From positions 3,418,501 to 3,482,500 of the forward strand of contig CM043954.1 of NCBI GenBank assembly GCA_014529385.2: a stretch of 64,000 nucleotides of DNA, in the 5' to 3' direction. The DNA comes from Adiantum capillus-veneris. Lineage: Eukaryota > Streptophyta > Polypodiopsida > Polypodiales > Pteridaceae. This document shows, piece after piece, positions 32,291 to 43,058 of the stretch (the first letter of the stretch is position 1; every line of letters begins with the position of its first letter). Under the pieces are notes generated by a model that was not told the origin of the DNA, did no database searches, and worked only from the letters and a program-made list of their open reading frames with translations. Position numbers and translations under genes: made by a program.

Positions 32291-32316
32291 TCAACCCTGT
32301 CAAAAGGACTCTCTTC

Positions 32317-32334
32317 TCCCTAGTGGGGGCACCA
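32317..32334 (-). promoter_or_regulatory. Primer-binding site of element E
   Basis: Minus strand TGGTGCCCCCACTAGGGA, directly after the LTR end GCGCACA. The first 12 bases equal the site of A1 and A3, so the same tRNA probably primes. Confidence 0.7.
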
Positions 32335-32336
32335 AT

Positions 32337-32578
32337 TGTGCGCTTATGTTGCACGTGTCAATGCAAGGAACTTGCCGATACACCGTGTGCGAGCCACAAA
32401 TGGCTCCAAGCACACAACAAGCCTAAACTAGTAAGCTCAAAGAAGGTGATGGTGTGTCACTCACCGCCCTACTCTTGCTTCGTGGAGGATTCCTCGCCGC
32501 GAAGAAGAAGGAGCCGCCACTTCGCCACGCTCAACCGCTTCGCCGCCATCGTCGCAATGCTCGATTGCACATTCTCTC

Positions 32579-32609
<31 letters not shown>

Positions 32610-33702
32610 TGCACACACACACAAGGAGATGAAGAAGAAGAAGATGGAGATGGAGCAAGAGCACTCTTCTATTGCACAAATGAGAGAATAAGTGAATTTT
32701 AGGTTTAGTTGACTTTGAATTAAATGTTTGATACTAAGCAAATGCGATGAATATTATGCTACCAATCATAATTAAAGCAAACAAACATGGATGCAAAAAA
32801 AGATAAGGGGCAATGCTAATGGACAAGAAACACCTGTTTGTGTTGATGGTCGTGCTTGATTTGAAGAGTGGATGAGAGAAAGATTCCATGAAGGTCCAAA
32901 TCCTAACAACAGCAACATGCTCCTGTACACACTAGGAAACATAAGGAATACCTCTAGGAGGCACATCAATGGGAAAAGGTACCAACACTTATTGAACACA
33001 AAAAAAAAACCATAAGGAATCCTAACGTAATTATTTGCACTCCCCCTAGAGAGTCAAGGGAATAGGATATTGTAGAGATTGGGGGGAAACCCTAAGGCTA
33101 AACCCCTATCCTCGTCATCGAGATAAACAAAGTCATCATCCATGAGACCATATATGCCATCCGTGTAGTCATGTAAATCTTCTTCTTCATCATAGGTACC
33201 CATGTTTACTAAGAAAGTCACTAGACGCCTATAGTCATCTTGGTCAAAAGGATAGGCTTGTGCAATGGGAGAAACGCTCTCTACTAAGTATGGATCAGTC
33301 GTGGTCAAGAGATGTATCAACCATTCAAACTCCTCGAAGTTCCTCTCACATGCTAGCGTACTTACCAAATCCCATTCACATGCAAGCACCGGAAAGACCA
33401 TGTGAAACATTTGTGAAAAGTAACGGTGGTACCTCTCACCCAAGGCAGGAGTGGATGACTCTAGAGTACTAGCCATATCTGTAAATGCAAATAGATGATG
33501 GTTAGAGTGCAAATATTACAAGGGTCGCGTTCTTGTGCATAATGTGTTTTTATGATTTTGTGTTATGGCTCTTGCTCTTTTACTTTTTTATCTTGTTTTT
33601 GTGAGTATAAGGATTTATATATACATTCCCTAAGATTGGAGATTAAGAGTTCAGGGAGAAAGGTTGAGAGGGAAGCAAGTGAATGATGGATGTCAACAAA
33701 CA
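32337..33702 (-). mobile_element. LTR shared by elements B and E
   Basis: Minus strand: opens TGTTTGTTGACATCC right after the B polypurine tract, closes near GCGCACA before the E primer site, about 1,366 bp (left end 32337 or 32339). A TATA-like box (TATATATAAA) is at 33614-33623 and a CT tract at 32573-32606. It contains an intact 152-codon ORF. No second copy is in the window, so its extent rests on the two flanking sites. Confidence 0.6.
33054..33512 (-). CDS. Acidic 152-aa ORF inside the B/E LTR, unknown function
   Basis: Open on the minus strand, about 100 bases downstream of the LTR TATA box. A CATTTACAG that resembles a splice acceptor precedes the second Met (MASTLESSTP). The protein has NFEEFEWLIHLLTTTDPYLV in the middle and an acidic, Tyr-rich end (DEEEDLHDYTDGIYGLMDDD). 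The FEEF-x4-LI-x2-L pattern recalls the A3 leader ORF near 49640. No known domain. It could be an LTR-encoded accessory protein, or the LTR may be shorter than I think and this a separate gene. Confidence 0.45.
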   Translation of the reverse strand: MHSNHHLFAFTDMASTLESSTPALGERYHRYFSQMFHMVFPVLACEWDLVSTLACERNFEEFEWLIHLLTTTDPYLVESVSPIAQAYPFDQDDYRRLVTFLVNMGTYDEEEDLHDYTDGIYGLMDDDFVYLDDEDRGLALGFPPNLYNILFP

Positions 33703-33716
33703 CTCCCCCCTTCCTT
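33703..33716 (-). promoter_or_regulatory. Element B polypurine tract
   Basis: Minus strand AAGGAAGGGGGGAG, adjacent to the LTR start and 8 bases after the last B ORF. Confidence 0.75.
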
Positions 33717-33723
33717 GGGTAGA

Positions 33724-36700
33724 TCATACCGTTTGAAATGATGTTGTCACCATTTGAAAACAGTTGTTCCAAGTTGTTATAGATGAAGGCTTTAACCAAT
33801 AGTTTTCGACCTCTCTATGCGTTTCATCTAGTTTCAAGGGTGGTAAGGTACTCTCCCATGATTTTATTTTCCACATCGTTGTAGGTGGTGAACTTACAAT
33901 GGGAGGTGTAAACTCTTTCTTGCTTGTATGGATATGTACAATGGTAGGTGGAGGTTGTGTCGAAGCTTCTATTTTCGTATAGGAACTACATGAAGAGAAA
34001 GAAGCTTCATTTGCTTTCCCTGTTCCCGAGCTAGGTGGAACAAATCGTTCTTTCTTTGGTACCCAAACTAGCTCTGGAGCGGGTGTGTCGCATTCCGTGA
34101 TTTTTTCCTTTCCACGATCTTCAATTTGTTTTGGAGCCACACGATTGAGCTCACATGGACCCGGTGACAAGTAAGAGCACAATTTACGTTTTGGCACCCA
34201 GAGTTGATCATTTCCTTCATAGTAGCCTTGGGCTTCCAATAGTTTTTTAGGAATCCAACGCAACATTTCTTTACATTTCTTGGGGCGAATGGGAAGACTC
34301 TTACCACGCACCTGTCTTTTAGCATTGGCTATGGTTGCTAAAGAAGCTTTAGGGACCCACTTGTATGTTTTCTTTGTTATATTGGGATGGGTCTTATGTG
34401 TCTCAAGCTTTATTTCAGCTACATCAGTTGAAGCTCTAGAGACTTGGGCTATGGGGACATATGGTTCAACCTCTTGGAGATGCAATGTTTTGGGTTTTAT
34501 TTCCTTAAGAGGCAATATCTCAGGGACTATGGCTTGCGTGGCAGGGCTAAGAGTTGGTTTCTGTGTTGTGACACCCCCTGTCCCCCAATCAATAGTGCAT
34601 TTGGTGGCTATCATCCACGTGCGTCCTAGGTTTATATTACCCTCCATAGTTCCAACAGGCATGACCAAAAAGTATTGAGCTACAACCCCATTGTCATAAC
34701 TGACAGAAGTGTGCCAAATTCCAAAAACTGCAGTTTTTTTCTTGTGGACACCCTTGACTTGGATAATACTCTCAGATAGAGGTGGCTTCCCTAACTGACA
34801 CCACACCCCATATGATAGCATATTATATTTAGCACCCGTGTCCAATAAGGCGTTATATAACACTTTTCCATAGGTGTTTTTTAGCTCAATAGGGTATCGT
34901 AGAGGTGTGTCAGAGTCCAACCAATCCTCGTTGATTTCAACGTGGAATGCATGTGTGACTCCAAGGTTAGCCTCTCGTTTTCGTCTTATATGTTGGTGTC
35001 GCTCCTTAGCCTCAGCTTGAGCTTGTATCTTCTTCAATTCTATTTGTGCCTTGGCTTCCTTTTTTGTATGGATGGCACGCAACTCCTCTTGGCTTAAAGG
35101 ATCATAGTATCTTTTAAATTTTCTCCCATTGAGGAATCCAATGGTTTCAACTCCATCAAGAGTCTCCACACGAATGGTTCCTTGTGGGGTGATCTCACAT
35201 ACTCTATATGGTCCTTTTCTCGTATATTTTAACTTTTTCTTTTCGTTACGCACACCATACATAAGGAATTTATCACCAAAATTGATATCTTTGTTCTTTA
35301 GATAATGGTCAAACCATTTCTTCCTCCTATCTTTCTCCACAAGTGCATTTTGCACAGCTAATTGCCTCTCTTCATCTAGCCTTTCAAGGATATATAATCG
35401 CTCAACTAAGGGGTTACCATCCCAACCTTCTTGAGAAGCTACTCGAAGACTAGGAACGACAAACTCCCATGGCATAACTGCTTCTTGGCCATACACCATC
35501 TTGAATGGTGTGCAGTTAATGGCAACTTTATACGCAGTATGATAAGCCCATAGAGCTGATGTAAGCTTTAAATCCCAATCTGTGCGATGAGCTTCCACCA
35601 TTTTGGTTAAGATAGAGATTAAGGTCTTATTGGTGCTCTCAGCTTGGCCATTTGCTTGTGGATAATAAGGTGTGGATGTATGGTGAGCTATCATAAAGTT
35701 GGTAGTGAGTTCTTTTATTACTCCATTTATAAAATGAGTACCATTGTCACTCACAATCTCAAAGGGACAACCAAATCTTGTAATAATGTTCTCAAAGAGA
35801 AACTTGGCAGTTGACCTCGCATCGGCCTTACGTGTCGCCCTGGCTTCCGCCCACTTTGTCACATAGTCAGTGGCAACGATAATATATCGAGATTGAGTGC
35901 TTCGAGCTGCTGGACTAATTGGGCCTACAAAGTCTAAACCCCATTTTTCAAATGGTTGAGTCACTTTAACAGGATGTAAGGGCATCCTATCCTTTCGTTG
36001 TGTGATCTTGTAACGTTGGCATTCATCACATCCTTTTGCGAAAAGTGATGCATCCTTAAATAAGGTTGGCCACCAATAGCCTGATTGCAACACCTTTCTG
36101 GCAGTTAGTTCCCCTGAGAAATGTCCTCCGGCTATACCCATGTGGGCTTCTTGCAGTATGTATAAATACTCATCCTCACGGGCACAATGTCTAAGAATAT
36201 CATCCTTCCCTAGCCTGTAGAGAGTTCCCGCAATGAGAGAGTAAGGTTCACATTCTTTTAACAGTTTTCGAGCTCTGTCTTTACGAAGCTCTTTGGGTGG
36301 AAAACCATTAACTAGAAAGTTCACAATCTTCTCACTCCATTCAGGTATGGTTTTGACTAGGAATAGAGAAGTATCAGGCAATTCATCATCGACTCCAGTA
36401 GGGGCTTCACCATTGGGTATGCGAGACAAATGATCAGCCATGACATGTCTTTTACCAGGTCTCACCACAATGGTAAAATCAAACTCAAGGAGAATTAACA
36501 ACCATCGTGTAATTCTTCCCGTGGAACAAGGTTTATTTACTAGATACAACAAGGCTTGATGATCAACATAGAACACAAACTTGTTGGCCAGAAGGTAGTG
36601 GAAAAATTTCTTCACTGCATAAATCATACCTAAACCTTCTCGCTCTGTAGTGGTGTAGTTTCTTTCGGCATCATTCAACTGACAACTTGCAAAGCTAATG

Positions 36701-37050
36701 GGGTAGTCCAGTTTATGTTCTCCTGGTTGAGCTAGAACACACCCAATAGCAAAGTTCGATGCATCAATATGCACATGAAAAATTACATTCCAATCGGGCA
36801 CTCGTAGAATAGGAGCACTATTCAAGGTCTTTTTCAATGACTCATAAGCATGGTTACGCTCCGCAGTCCATTGGAACTCAATAAGAAGCTTGTACAAAGG
36901 ACGAGCTATCTCGGCAAAGTTTAAAATAAATCGTCGGTAATAACCAACATGGCCCATGAACCTTTGAACTCCTTTATAATTTGTAGGTGGTGGCAATTCA
37001 ACAATGGCTTTAATGTTGCCCTCATCTGTGCAAATCCCATTTTTGGACAC
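33724..37050 (-). CDS. Element B pol: RNase H, integrase, second protease-like domain
   Basis: 1,108 codons without a stop. Residues 1-215: end of RT and RNase H (HIDAS, TTEREGL, YVDHQ, ADHLSR). Residues 296-530: integrase with zinc-finger residues (GGHFSG, CDECQ) and catalytic triad D373, D435 and E471 (35 residues between the last two). Residues 610-650: GPY-type end. Residues 725-825: an aspartic-protease-like fold with LLDTGAKYNMLS and, 70 residues on, NLGRTWM. From 890 to the end a Pro-rich tail repeats W-[VI]-PK at 898, 932, 951 and 997. It joins the RT part upstream in frame through a single TAG at 37117-37119. A protease downstream of integrase is not the normal gypsy order. Confidence 0.85.
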   Translation of the reverse strand: MSKNGICTDEGNIKAIVELPPPTNYKGVQRFMGHVGYYRRFILNFAEIARPLYKLLIEFQWTAERNHAYESLKKTLNSAPILRVPDWNVIFHVHIDASNFAIGCVLAQPGEHKLDYPISFASCQLNDAERNYTTTEREGLGMIYAVKKFFHYLLANKFVFYVDHQALLYLVNKPCSTGRITRWLLILLEFDFTIVVRPGKRHVMADHLSRIPNGEAPTGVDDELPDTSLFLVKTIPEWSEKIVNFLVNGFPPKELRKDRARKLLKECEPYSLIAGTLYRLGKDDILRHCAREDEYLYILQEAHMGIAGGHFSGELTARKVLQSGYWWPTLFKDASLFAKGCDECQRYKITQRKDRMPLHPVKVTQPFEKWGLDFVGPISPAARSTQSRYIIVATDYVTKWAEARATRKADARSTAKFLFENIITRFGCPFEIVSDNGTHFINGVIKELTTNFMIAHHTSTPYYPQANGQAESTNKTLISILTKMVEAHRTDWDLKLTSALWAYHTAYKVAINCTPFKMVYGQEAVMPWEFVVPSLRVASQEGWDGNPLVERLYILERLDEERQLAVQNALVEKDRRKKWFDHYLKNKDINFGDKFLMYGVRNEKKKLKYTRKGPYRVCEITPQGTIRVETLDGVETIGFLNGRKFKRYYDPLSQEELRAIHTKKEAKAQIELKKIQAQAEAKERHQHIRRKREANLGVTHAFHVEINEDWLDSDTPLRYPIELKNTYGKVLYNALLDTGAKYNMLSYGVWCQLGKPPLSESIIQVKGVHKKKTAVFGIWHTSVSYDNGVVAQYFLVMPVGTMEGNINLGRTWMIATKCTIDWGTGGVTTQKPTLSPATQAIVPEILPLKEIKPKTLHLQEVEPYVPIAQVSRASTDVAEIKLETHKTHPNITKKTYKWVPKASLATIANAKRQVRGKSLPIRPKKCKEMLRWIPKKLLEAQGYYEGNDQLWVPKRKLCSYLSPGPCELNRVAPKQIEDRGKEKITECDTPAPELVWVPKKERFVPPSSGTGKANEASFSSCSSYTKIEASTQPPPTIVHIHTSKKEFTPPIVSSPPTTMWKIKSWESTLPPLKLDETHREVENYWLKPSSITTWNNCFQMVTTSFQTV
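34576..34878 (-). other. Retropepsin-like domain after integrase in element B
   Basis: Residues about 725-825 of the 33724-37050 ORF. DTG at 737-739, hydrophobic flaps, and LGR at 808-810 match the retropepsin pattern (LLDTG...LGRxW). Element B also has a protease in the normal place (44172-44470, DGG). This one keeps the canonical DTG. Confidence 0.65.
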
Positions 37051-38445
37051 TATATGCCCTAAAATGACTCCATGTTTAACCCAAAATTGGCATTTGAAAG
37101 GGTTTAAGGAGATGGGATACTATCTACACTTCTCAAACACTTTTCGTAAGCATGATAGATGTTCTTTCCAAGAGAAATCAACACAAAGGTCATCTAAGAA
37201 AGCTTCACAAAACTCCCTCAAATATTCTCTAAAAGTAGTGTTTATTAATCTTTGAAAGGTAGCCAGGGCATTGGTTAAGCCAAAAGCCATAACATGAAAT
37301 GCGAGCACTCCAAATTCGATTATAAAGGTTGTTTTAGCTTGTTCCTCTAGCGCAATTGTGATTTGATTGTAGCCAGAGTACCCATCTAAAAAGCTATAAG
37401 CTTCCTTCCCTGCAACTCTTTCAAGCACGTGTTCTGAATATGGCAAGGGGTAATGGTCCCTCCTAGTGGCAGCATTGAACTTCCTTAGATCCACGCACAC
37501 TCTGAGTTTCCCATTCTTTTTTGGCACAATCACTATTGGAGACACCCATTCTGAGTGCTCAATAGGGTATATGAATCTGCATTCTACAAGATTTTCAATC
37601 TCTTCTTGAACGATTTTTGCATATTTAGGACTTATTGGGTAGGGTCGTTGCTGAACTGGTTTAGCCATGCTATTCATCGGGATTGTGTAATGCACCACGG
37701 AAGGTGGAACACCTTTCATGTCATGATATGTCCACGAAAATATATCCCTGAATTCCTTGAGAAGTTCTTTAAGTACACACTCCTCAGTCTCGGTCAGATC
37801 TTGGGCAATGAAAACGGGTTTAGACTCTTCTCCTGGGTCTGCTAACTCTATTTCCTTAACTATCGTTGGACCGTCATAGACTCCATTGCTCCCATCGATA
37901 GGTTTTCTTTGAGCCTTTGTATACAAAACCTTACGTTCCTCTGTGGTATAGGATTTGAAATGTTCAGGTGCAGGGTGTAAGTCTGTGGAGTCCTGTTGTT
38001 CTGTGGACTGTGATTTCACTTCTAATTCCTTTTGTTGTTGAGCTAACTCTCGATTTTGACGTCTCCTTACGGTACGGCTCAACTTTGGCTTCTCTGTAGC
38101 CTCTAGTTGTGGGATGTCAATGGGTTGTGGACTACACCACATAACCCTTTGAAGGTATTCACCCCAGTTATCTACCAACTTTCGATGAGCATCACATGCC
38201 CCTATATAATTAAGCCATTCTGCTCGATATCGTCGCCTCTTATATCTCTTACTCTTCTTGTTCAATTCTCGATTACGGCCGATCTCTAGTGAAGAGTCAC
38301 TAGATGAATCACTACTTGTGTCTTTTGCTCCCTTGGATAGATTGTCATCTAGGTTACCATTGTACCCTGAATGGTTTGTCCCCACATTTGCACTAAGATT
38401 TAACTCAGATTCTTCGTCCTCAGAGTCAATTTCAATTGATGATTC
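37051..38445 (-). pseudogene. Element B reverse transcriptase
   Basis: RT motifs in order: WVSPIVIVPKKNGKLRVCVD, HYPLPYSEHVLERVAG, FLDGYSGYNQI, AFGLTNALATFQRL and the catalytic FLDD. The TAG at 37117-37119 is the only break before RNase H. An open frame continues on the minus strand to 38529, but residues from 38446 on (MASPHNGGLT and so on) come from the antisense of the copia LTR and are not part of B. Confidence 0.88.
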
Positions 38446-39034
38446 TGTTAAGTATGGAGCCTGATTTACCATTAATCTTCTGTGGTAAAAGCGCACATTT
38501 GTAAGGCCCCCATTATGAGGAGAAGCCATCGTGCGTGAAGGAAAATCACTCTCCGAAAACCAAAAGTTTACTTTGTTTTCCTCGCCAAAATATTGCTTTT
38601 CGCCGGAATATTATGGCCGGACGGCGGCCGGAAAGTGGTCGGAAAACAACCGTCGGTTGGCCGGTGGTCGGAAGTCAATGGCCGGTGGCCGGTGGCCGAA
38701 TTCAAAAGCGGACTTGTCTTCTCAAGGGCGAGGAGGCCATTTCAACACACATTTCATAGTGTGAAGTTGATGCAACAAGGTGGGTGTGAGGTGGTGAGAG
38801 TGAAGCAAGGCCGGAGCTCTATTAAGGGTATAATCCCTTTGTAAATTACTTCTTGTTTTGAAGTACTAAAGCCATTGAGTGGCTGCTTTTTCATGGATGT
38901 AGCTCACATTGGGTGAGCCACGTATATCGTGTGTACTCTCTCTCTCTACTCTATAATCTCGTGTATGTAAACCTGTCTCTCTCCATTAAGTAATCTACTC
39001 AATTATCTATTTAGCTACGTATTATTTCCTAACA
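38446..39034 (+). mobile_element. Copia 5' LTR (589 bp)
   Basis: It contains GC-rich runs of GGCCGG-type words around 38615-38700. It is shorter than the 3' LTR because about 105 bases are absent after CTCAAGGGCGA (near 38730). Confidence 0.93.
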
Positions 39035-39036
39035 AC

Positions 39037-39050
39037 TAGTATCAGAGCAA
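39037..39050 (+). promoter_or_regulatory. Copia primer-binding site
   Basis: TAGTATCAGAGCAA, one base off the initiator-methionine tRNA site TGGTATCAGAGC common in plant copia elements. Confidence 0.75.
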
Positions 39051-39107
39051 GGTTTGCTCGTAGCTAAATTATCTCAAGGAAAGGATTCCTTGAATTGAGT
39101 GGGAGTT

Positions 39108-42100
39108 ATGGGGGAGGAAGGGAAGCTCAAGATTGAGAAGTTCAATGGTAAAAACTACCAACATTGGAAGATGCAGATTGAAGACTATCTCTACCAAAAG
39201 GACCTCTATTTTCCACTAGGCGGTCTTGCAAAGAAGCCCGTAACGATGGAAGATGAAGCATGGATTGTCCTTGATCTAAAGGCACTAGGAACAATCCGAT
39301 TAAGCTTGGCATCAACAGTGGCCTTCAATATTTCAGAGATGAAGACCACGGAGGACTTGATGAAGTCACCTGATGACTTCTACGAGAAACCATCGGCATC
39401 CAATAAGGTATTTCTTATGAAGCGCTTGTTCAATCTAAAGATGGCAGAGAATGGTTCAGTTGCAGAACACCTAAATGAATTTAACACAAACATAAGTCAA
39501 CTTCGATCGGTGAAAATCAATTTCGATGATGAAGTGCGAGCTCTCCTTATACTATCATCTCTACCGGATAGTTGGGACAGCCTTGTGATGGCTGTAAGTA
39601 ATTCTATTTCTGGCACAAATACTCTTAAGTTTGATGATGTTGTGGGTGTTATCCTAAGTGAGGAAATATGAAGGAGAAGCACATGAGAATCATCAAGTGC
39701 TGCATTGTCAGTGGAAACAAGAGGAAGGCCTAAGGAGAGGTTCAAAAACCAAAAGAGTCGTGATCGCTCAAGACGAAGCAAGTCACGCACAAAGTCAGTT
39801 CTTGAATGTTGGAACTGCGGCAAGAAGGGCCACATCAAGAAGGATTGCTGGTCCAAGAAGAAGAAGGAGACAGAGTCTCAAGACAAGAAGCCAACATCGG
39901 AGGCCAATGTGGCAGGTAAAGTAGATCAAGATGCTCTAATTCTCTCATTAGACAATGTGTCTAATTCCTGGATAGTAGATTCTGGGGCTTCATTCCATGC
40001 GACAACACACAAGCAACATTTCCAAGACTACACCAAAGGTAATTTTGGGTATGTATACTTGGGAGATGATGAAGCTTGTGAGATTGTTGGCAAAGGTACA
40101 GTTTCTATCAAAACTACTAACGGAGATGAATGGAAGCTTAAAGATGTTAGGCATGTTCCTTCTCTTCGTAAAAATTTGATCTCTACAGGACAATTGGACG
40201 ATAAAGGTCACAACATTGCATTCGGAAACAAAGGGTGGAAGATCTCAAAGGGATCTTTGGTGGTTTCCAAGGGAGAAAAAGTCGGTACACTTTACTTGTG
40301 TACTGTTAGCACGCAACCTTCAGCTTGTGCAGCAACTACAGAAGTTGACAGTGCGGTGTGGCACTACCGACTTGGGCATATAAGTGCCAAAGGAATGCAA
40401 ATCCTTCAAACAAAGAAGCTTCTACTAGGTTTGAAAGAAGTGGACTTAGATTTCTGTGAAGATTGTGTTTATGGTAAACAAAAGAGGGTAAATTTTCAAA
40501 AATCAGGAAATGAAAGAAAAAATAAAAAACTTGAGTTGGTTCATTCTAATGTTTTGGGGTCCTGCAAGTACACCATCACTTGGTGGCTCATTGTACTTTG
40601 TAACATTCATAGACGATGCGACTAGAAAAACATGGGTTTATGTCAAGAAGAATAAATACGATGTATTTTCCATATTTCAAAGGTGGAAAGCCTTTGTGGA
40701 GAATGAAACAGGTACCAAGGTTAAATGCCTCAGATCCGACAATGGAGGTGAATATTGCAGCCAAGCTTTTGAAAGCTTTTGTGCTAGCAATGGCATTCGG
40801 AGGCAAAGGACAACCCCAAGGACACCTCAACAAAATGGTATTTTGGAAAGGATGAACAGGACAATCATGGAGCGAGCACGAAGCATGCGGCTACATGCAG
40901 GCCTACCGCTTGAGCTTTGGGCGGAAGCTGTAAGTACGCCTGTGTACTTAATCAATCGGTCACCCTCAACGGCATTGGATGGGGGAGTTCCAGAAGAGGC
41001 ATGGACAGGTAAACCGGGAATTATGCATTTCTCAAAGTGTTTGGGTGTGAGGCTTTCATGCACATAGATAGAAGCCTAAGATCAAATCTAGATGCAAAAT
41101 CCAAAAAGTGTTTCTTCATTGGCTATGGAGAAGGTGACTTTGGGTATCGCCTATGGAATCCTGAAGATGGTAAAATCTTAAGGAGTAGGGATGTAATTTT
41201 TAACGAACAAAATATGTACAAAGATTACTTGGAAAGAAAACAAACAAAAGAAATAGGTGATGAGTACATGGAGCTTGAGGACGGTGAAGACTCAATGACT
41301 ACAAACGGTGACAATGTTCAACAACGTCAACCAAATGAGGATCCTCAACCTATTCCCCGAAGATCTACAAGAGCAACTAGACCTCCAGAAAGGTTTGTTC
41401 CTTCCTTCAACCATCTCTTGATCTCAGATTCTGGTGAGCCAGAATCATACAAAGAAGCTATGCAACATGAATCCAAAGAAGAATGGACGAAGAGCATGCA
41501 ACTGGAGATGGACTCACTACATCGCAACCAAACATGGGAGTTGGTTGAGTTGCCTAAAGGTAAGCAGGAACTTCAAAACAAATGGGTGTACAAGGTGAAG
41601 GAAGAAGAAGGTGGGAAGAAAAGGTACAAGTCTAGGCTTGTGGTAAAAGGTTTTTCTCAAAAGAAAGGTATTGACTTCAATGAAATATTTTCTCTTGTTG
41701 TAAAAATGAACTCAATTAGGCTTGTCTTAAGCCTTGTGGTTGCTCATGATCTAAATCTCGAGCAAATGGATGTAAATATGGCATTCCCTCACGGTGACTT
41801 AGAGGAGGAAATCTACATGCTTCAACCAAAGGGGTATGAAGTAAAAGGTAAGGAGAAAATGGTTTGCAAATAAAAGAAGAGCTTGTATGGTTTAAAGCAA
41901 GCATCAAGACAGTGGTACTTGAAGTTTGATTGATGGATGTTGGATCATGGATTCACAAGATGCAACTCGGATCAATGTGTCTACACGAAGAATTTGGGAG
42001 ATGGGAAATTTATCATCCTAATGTTGTATGTTGATGACATGTTGATTGCAAGTGCTAACATGCAGGACATCAAAGACCTAAAAGAGGAGCTGTCTAAATC

Positions 42101-42996
42101 TTTTTCAATGAAAGATAAAAGATTTAGGTGCTGCAAAGAGGATACTTGGTATGAAAATATCAAGGGACAGGACTAAGAAGACAATAAAGCTATCTCAAGA
42201 AGATTACATCAAGAAGGTACTAGAAAGGTTTGCAATGCAAAATGCAAAACCAGTTTCTACACCTTTGGCTGGTCACTTTAAAGTAACAAAGGATATGTGT
42301 CCAAAGACACAAGAGGAGATAGCCTATATGTCTAAAGTTCCATATGCTGCAGCGGTAGGTTCTCTAATGTATGCTATGGTCTAGACAAGGCCAGACATTG
42401 CACATGCAGTGGGAGTTGTGAGTAGGTTCATGGACAACCCAGGTAAAGAGCATTGGCCAGCTGTGAAGTGGATACTTAGGTATCTAAAAGGGACAACAAC
42501 AAATGCTTTGTATTTTGGAGGAAGTGATATTTTTCTAGAAGGGTATGCTGATGCAGATATGGCAGGTGACAAAGATACTCGAAGGAGCACTACTGGCTAT
42601 GTGTTCACGGTTGGAGGCACAGCAGTAATCTGGGCTTCAAAGCTGCAGAAAGTGGTCTCTCTTTCTACCACGGAAGCAGAGTATGTAGCAATGACGGAGG
42701 CAAGCAAAGAAATTCTGTGGCTTCACAGATTCTTAGAAGAGCTTGGATTCAAACAAGACAATTGTGTCTTGTACAGTGATAGCCAAAGCGCTATCCATCT
42801 TGCAAAGAACTCAGCCTTTCATTCAAGGACAAAGCACATTGAGGTGAGATATCACTTCATACACACTCGTTTGGAAGAGGGACAACTAAAGCTAGGAAAG
42901 GTGCATACAAGTGAAAATCCTGCAGACATGTTTACAAAGGTGGTCAACAAGGAGAAGTTGAGCTTTTGCTCATCTTCAATTGACATTAAAGGATAA
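39108..42996 (+). pseudogene. Copia gag-pol polyprotein
   Basis: Copia order is kept: gag (39108-39671, KFNGKNYQHWKMQIEDYL), zinc knuckle CWNCGKKGHIKKDC, protease DSGASFHAT, the GAG-pre-integrase region (WHYRLGHIS), integrase (RSDNGGEY, NGILERMN), RT (KWVYKVKEEE, YVDDMLIAS) and RNase H (YADADMAGD, STTEAEYVAM, SDSQSAIHL). The ATG at 39108 replaces an upstream GTG. Stops: 39669-39671, 39684-39686, 41871-41873, about 41928 and 42382-42384. Frameshifts near 40556, 41040 and 42120. The first integrase Asp appears as Asn in VHSNVLG. The style is Tork/Tnt1-like. Confidence 0.93.
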
Positions 42997-43044
42997 GAAG
43001 CCAGGATGGAAAGCAGTCACAGGTTTGGTTTTAAGATCAGTCTC

Positions 43045-43057
43045 TCCAAGTGGGAGA
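43045..43057 (+). promoter_or_regulatory. Copia polypurine tract
   Basis: CTCCAAGTGGGAGA context immediately before the 3' LTR; AAGTGGGAGA is the usual form in plant copia elements. Confidence 0.8.
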
Positions 43058-43058
43058 T

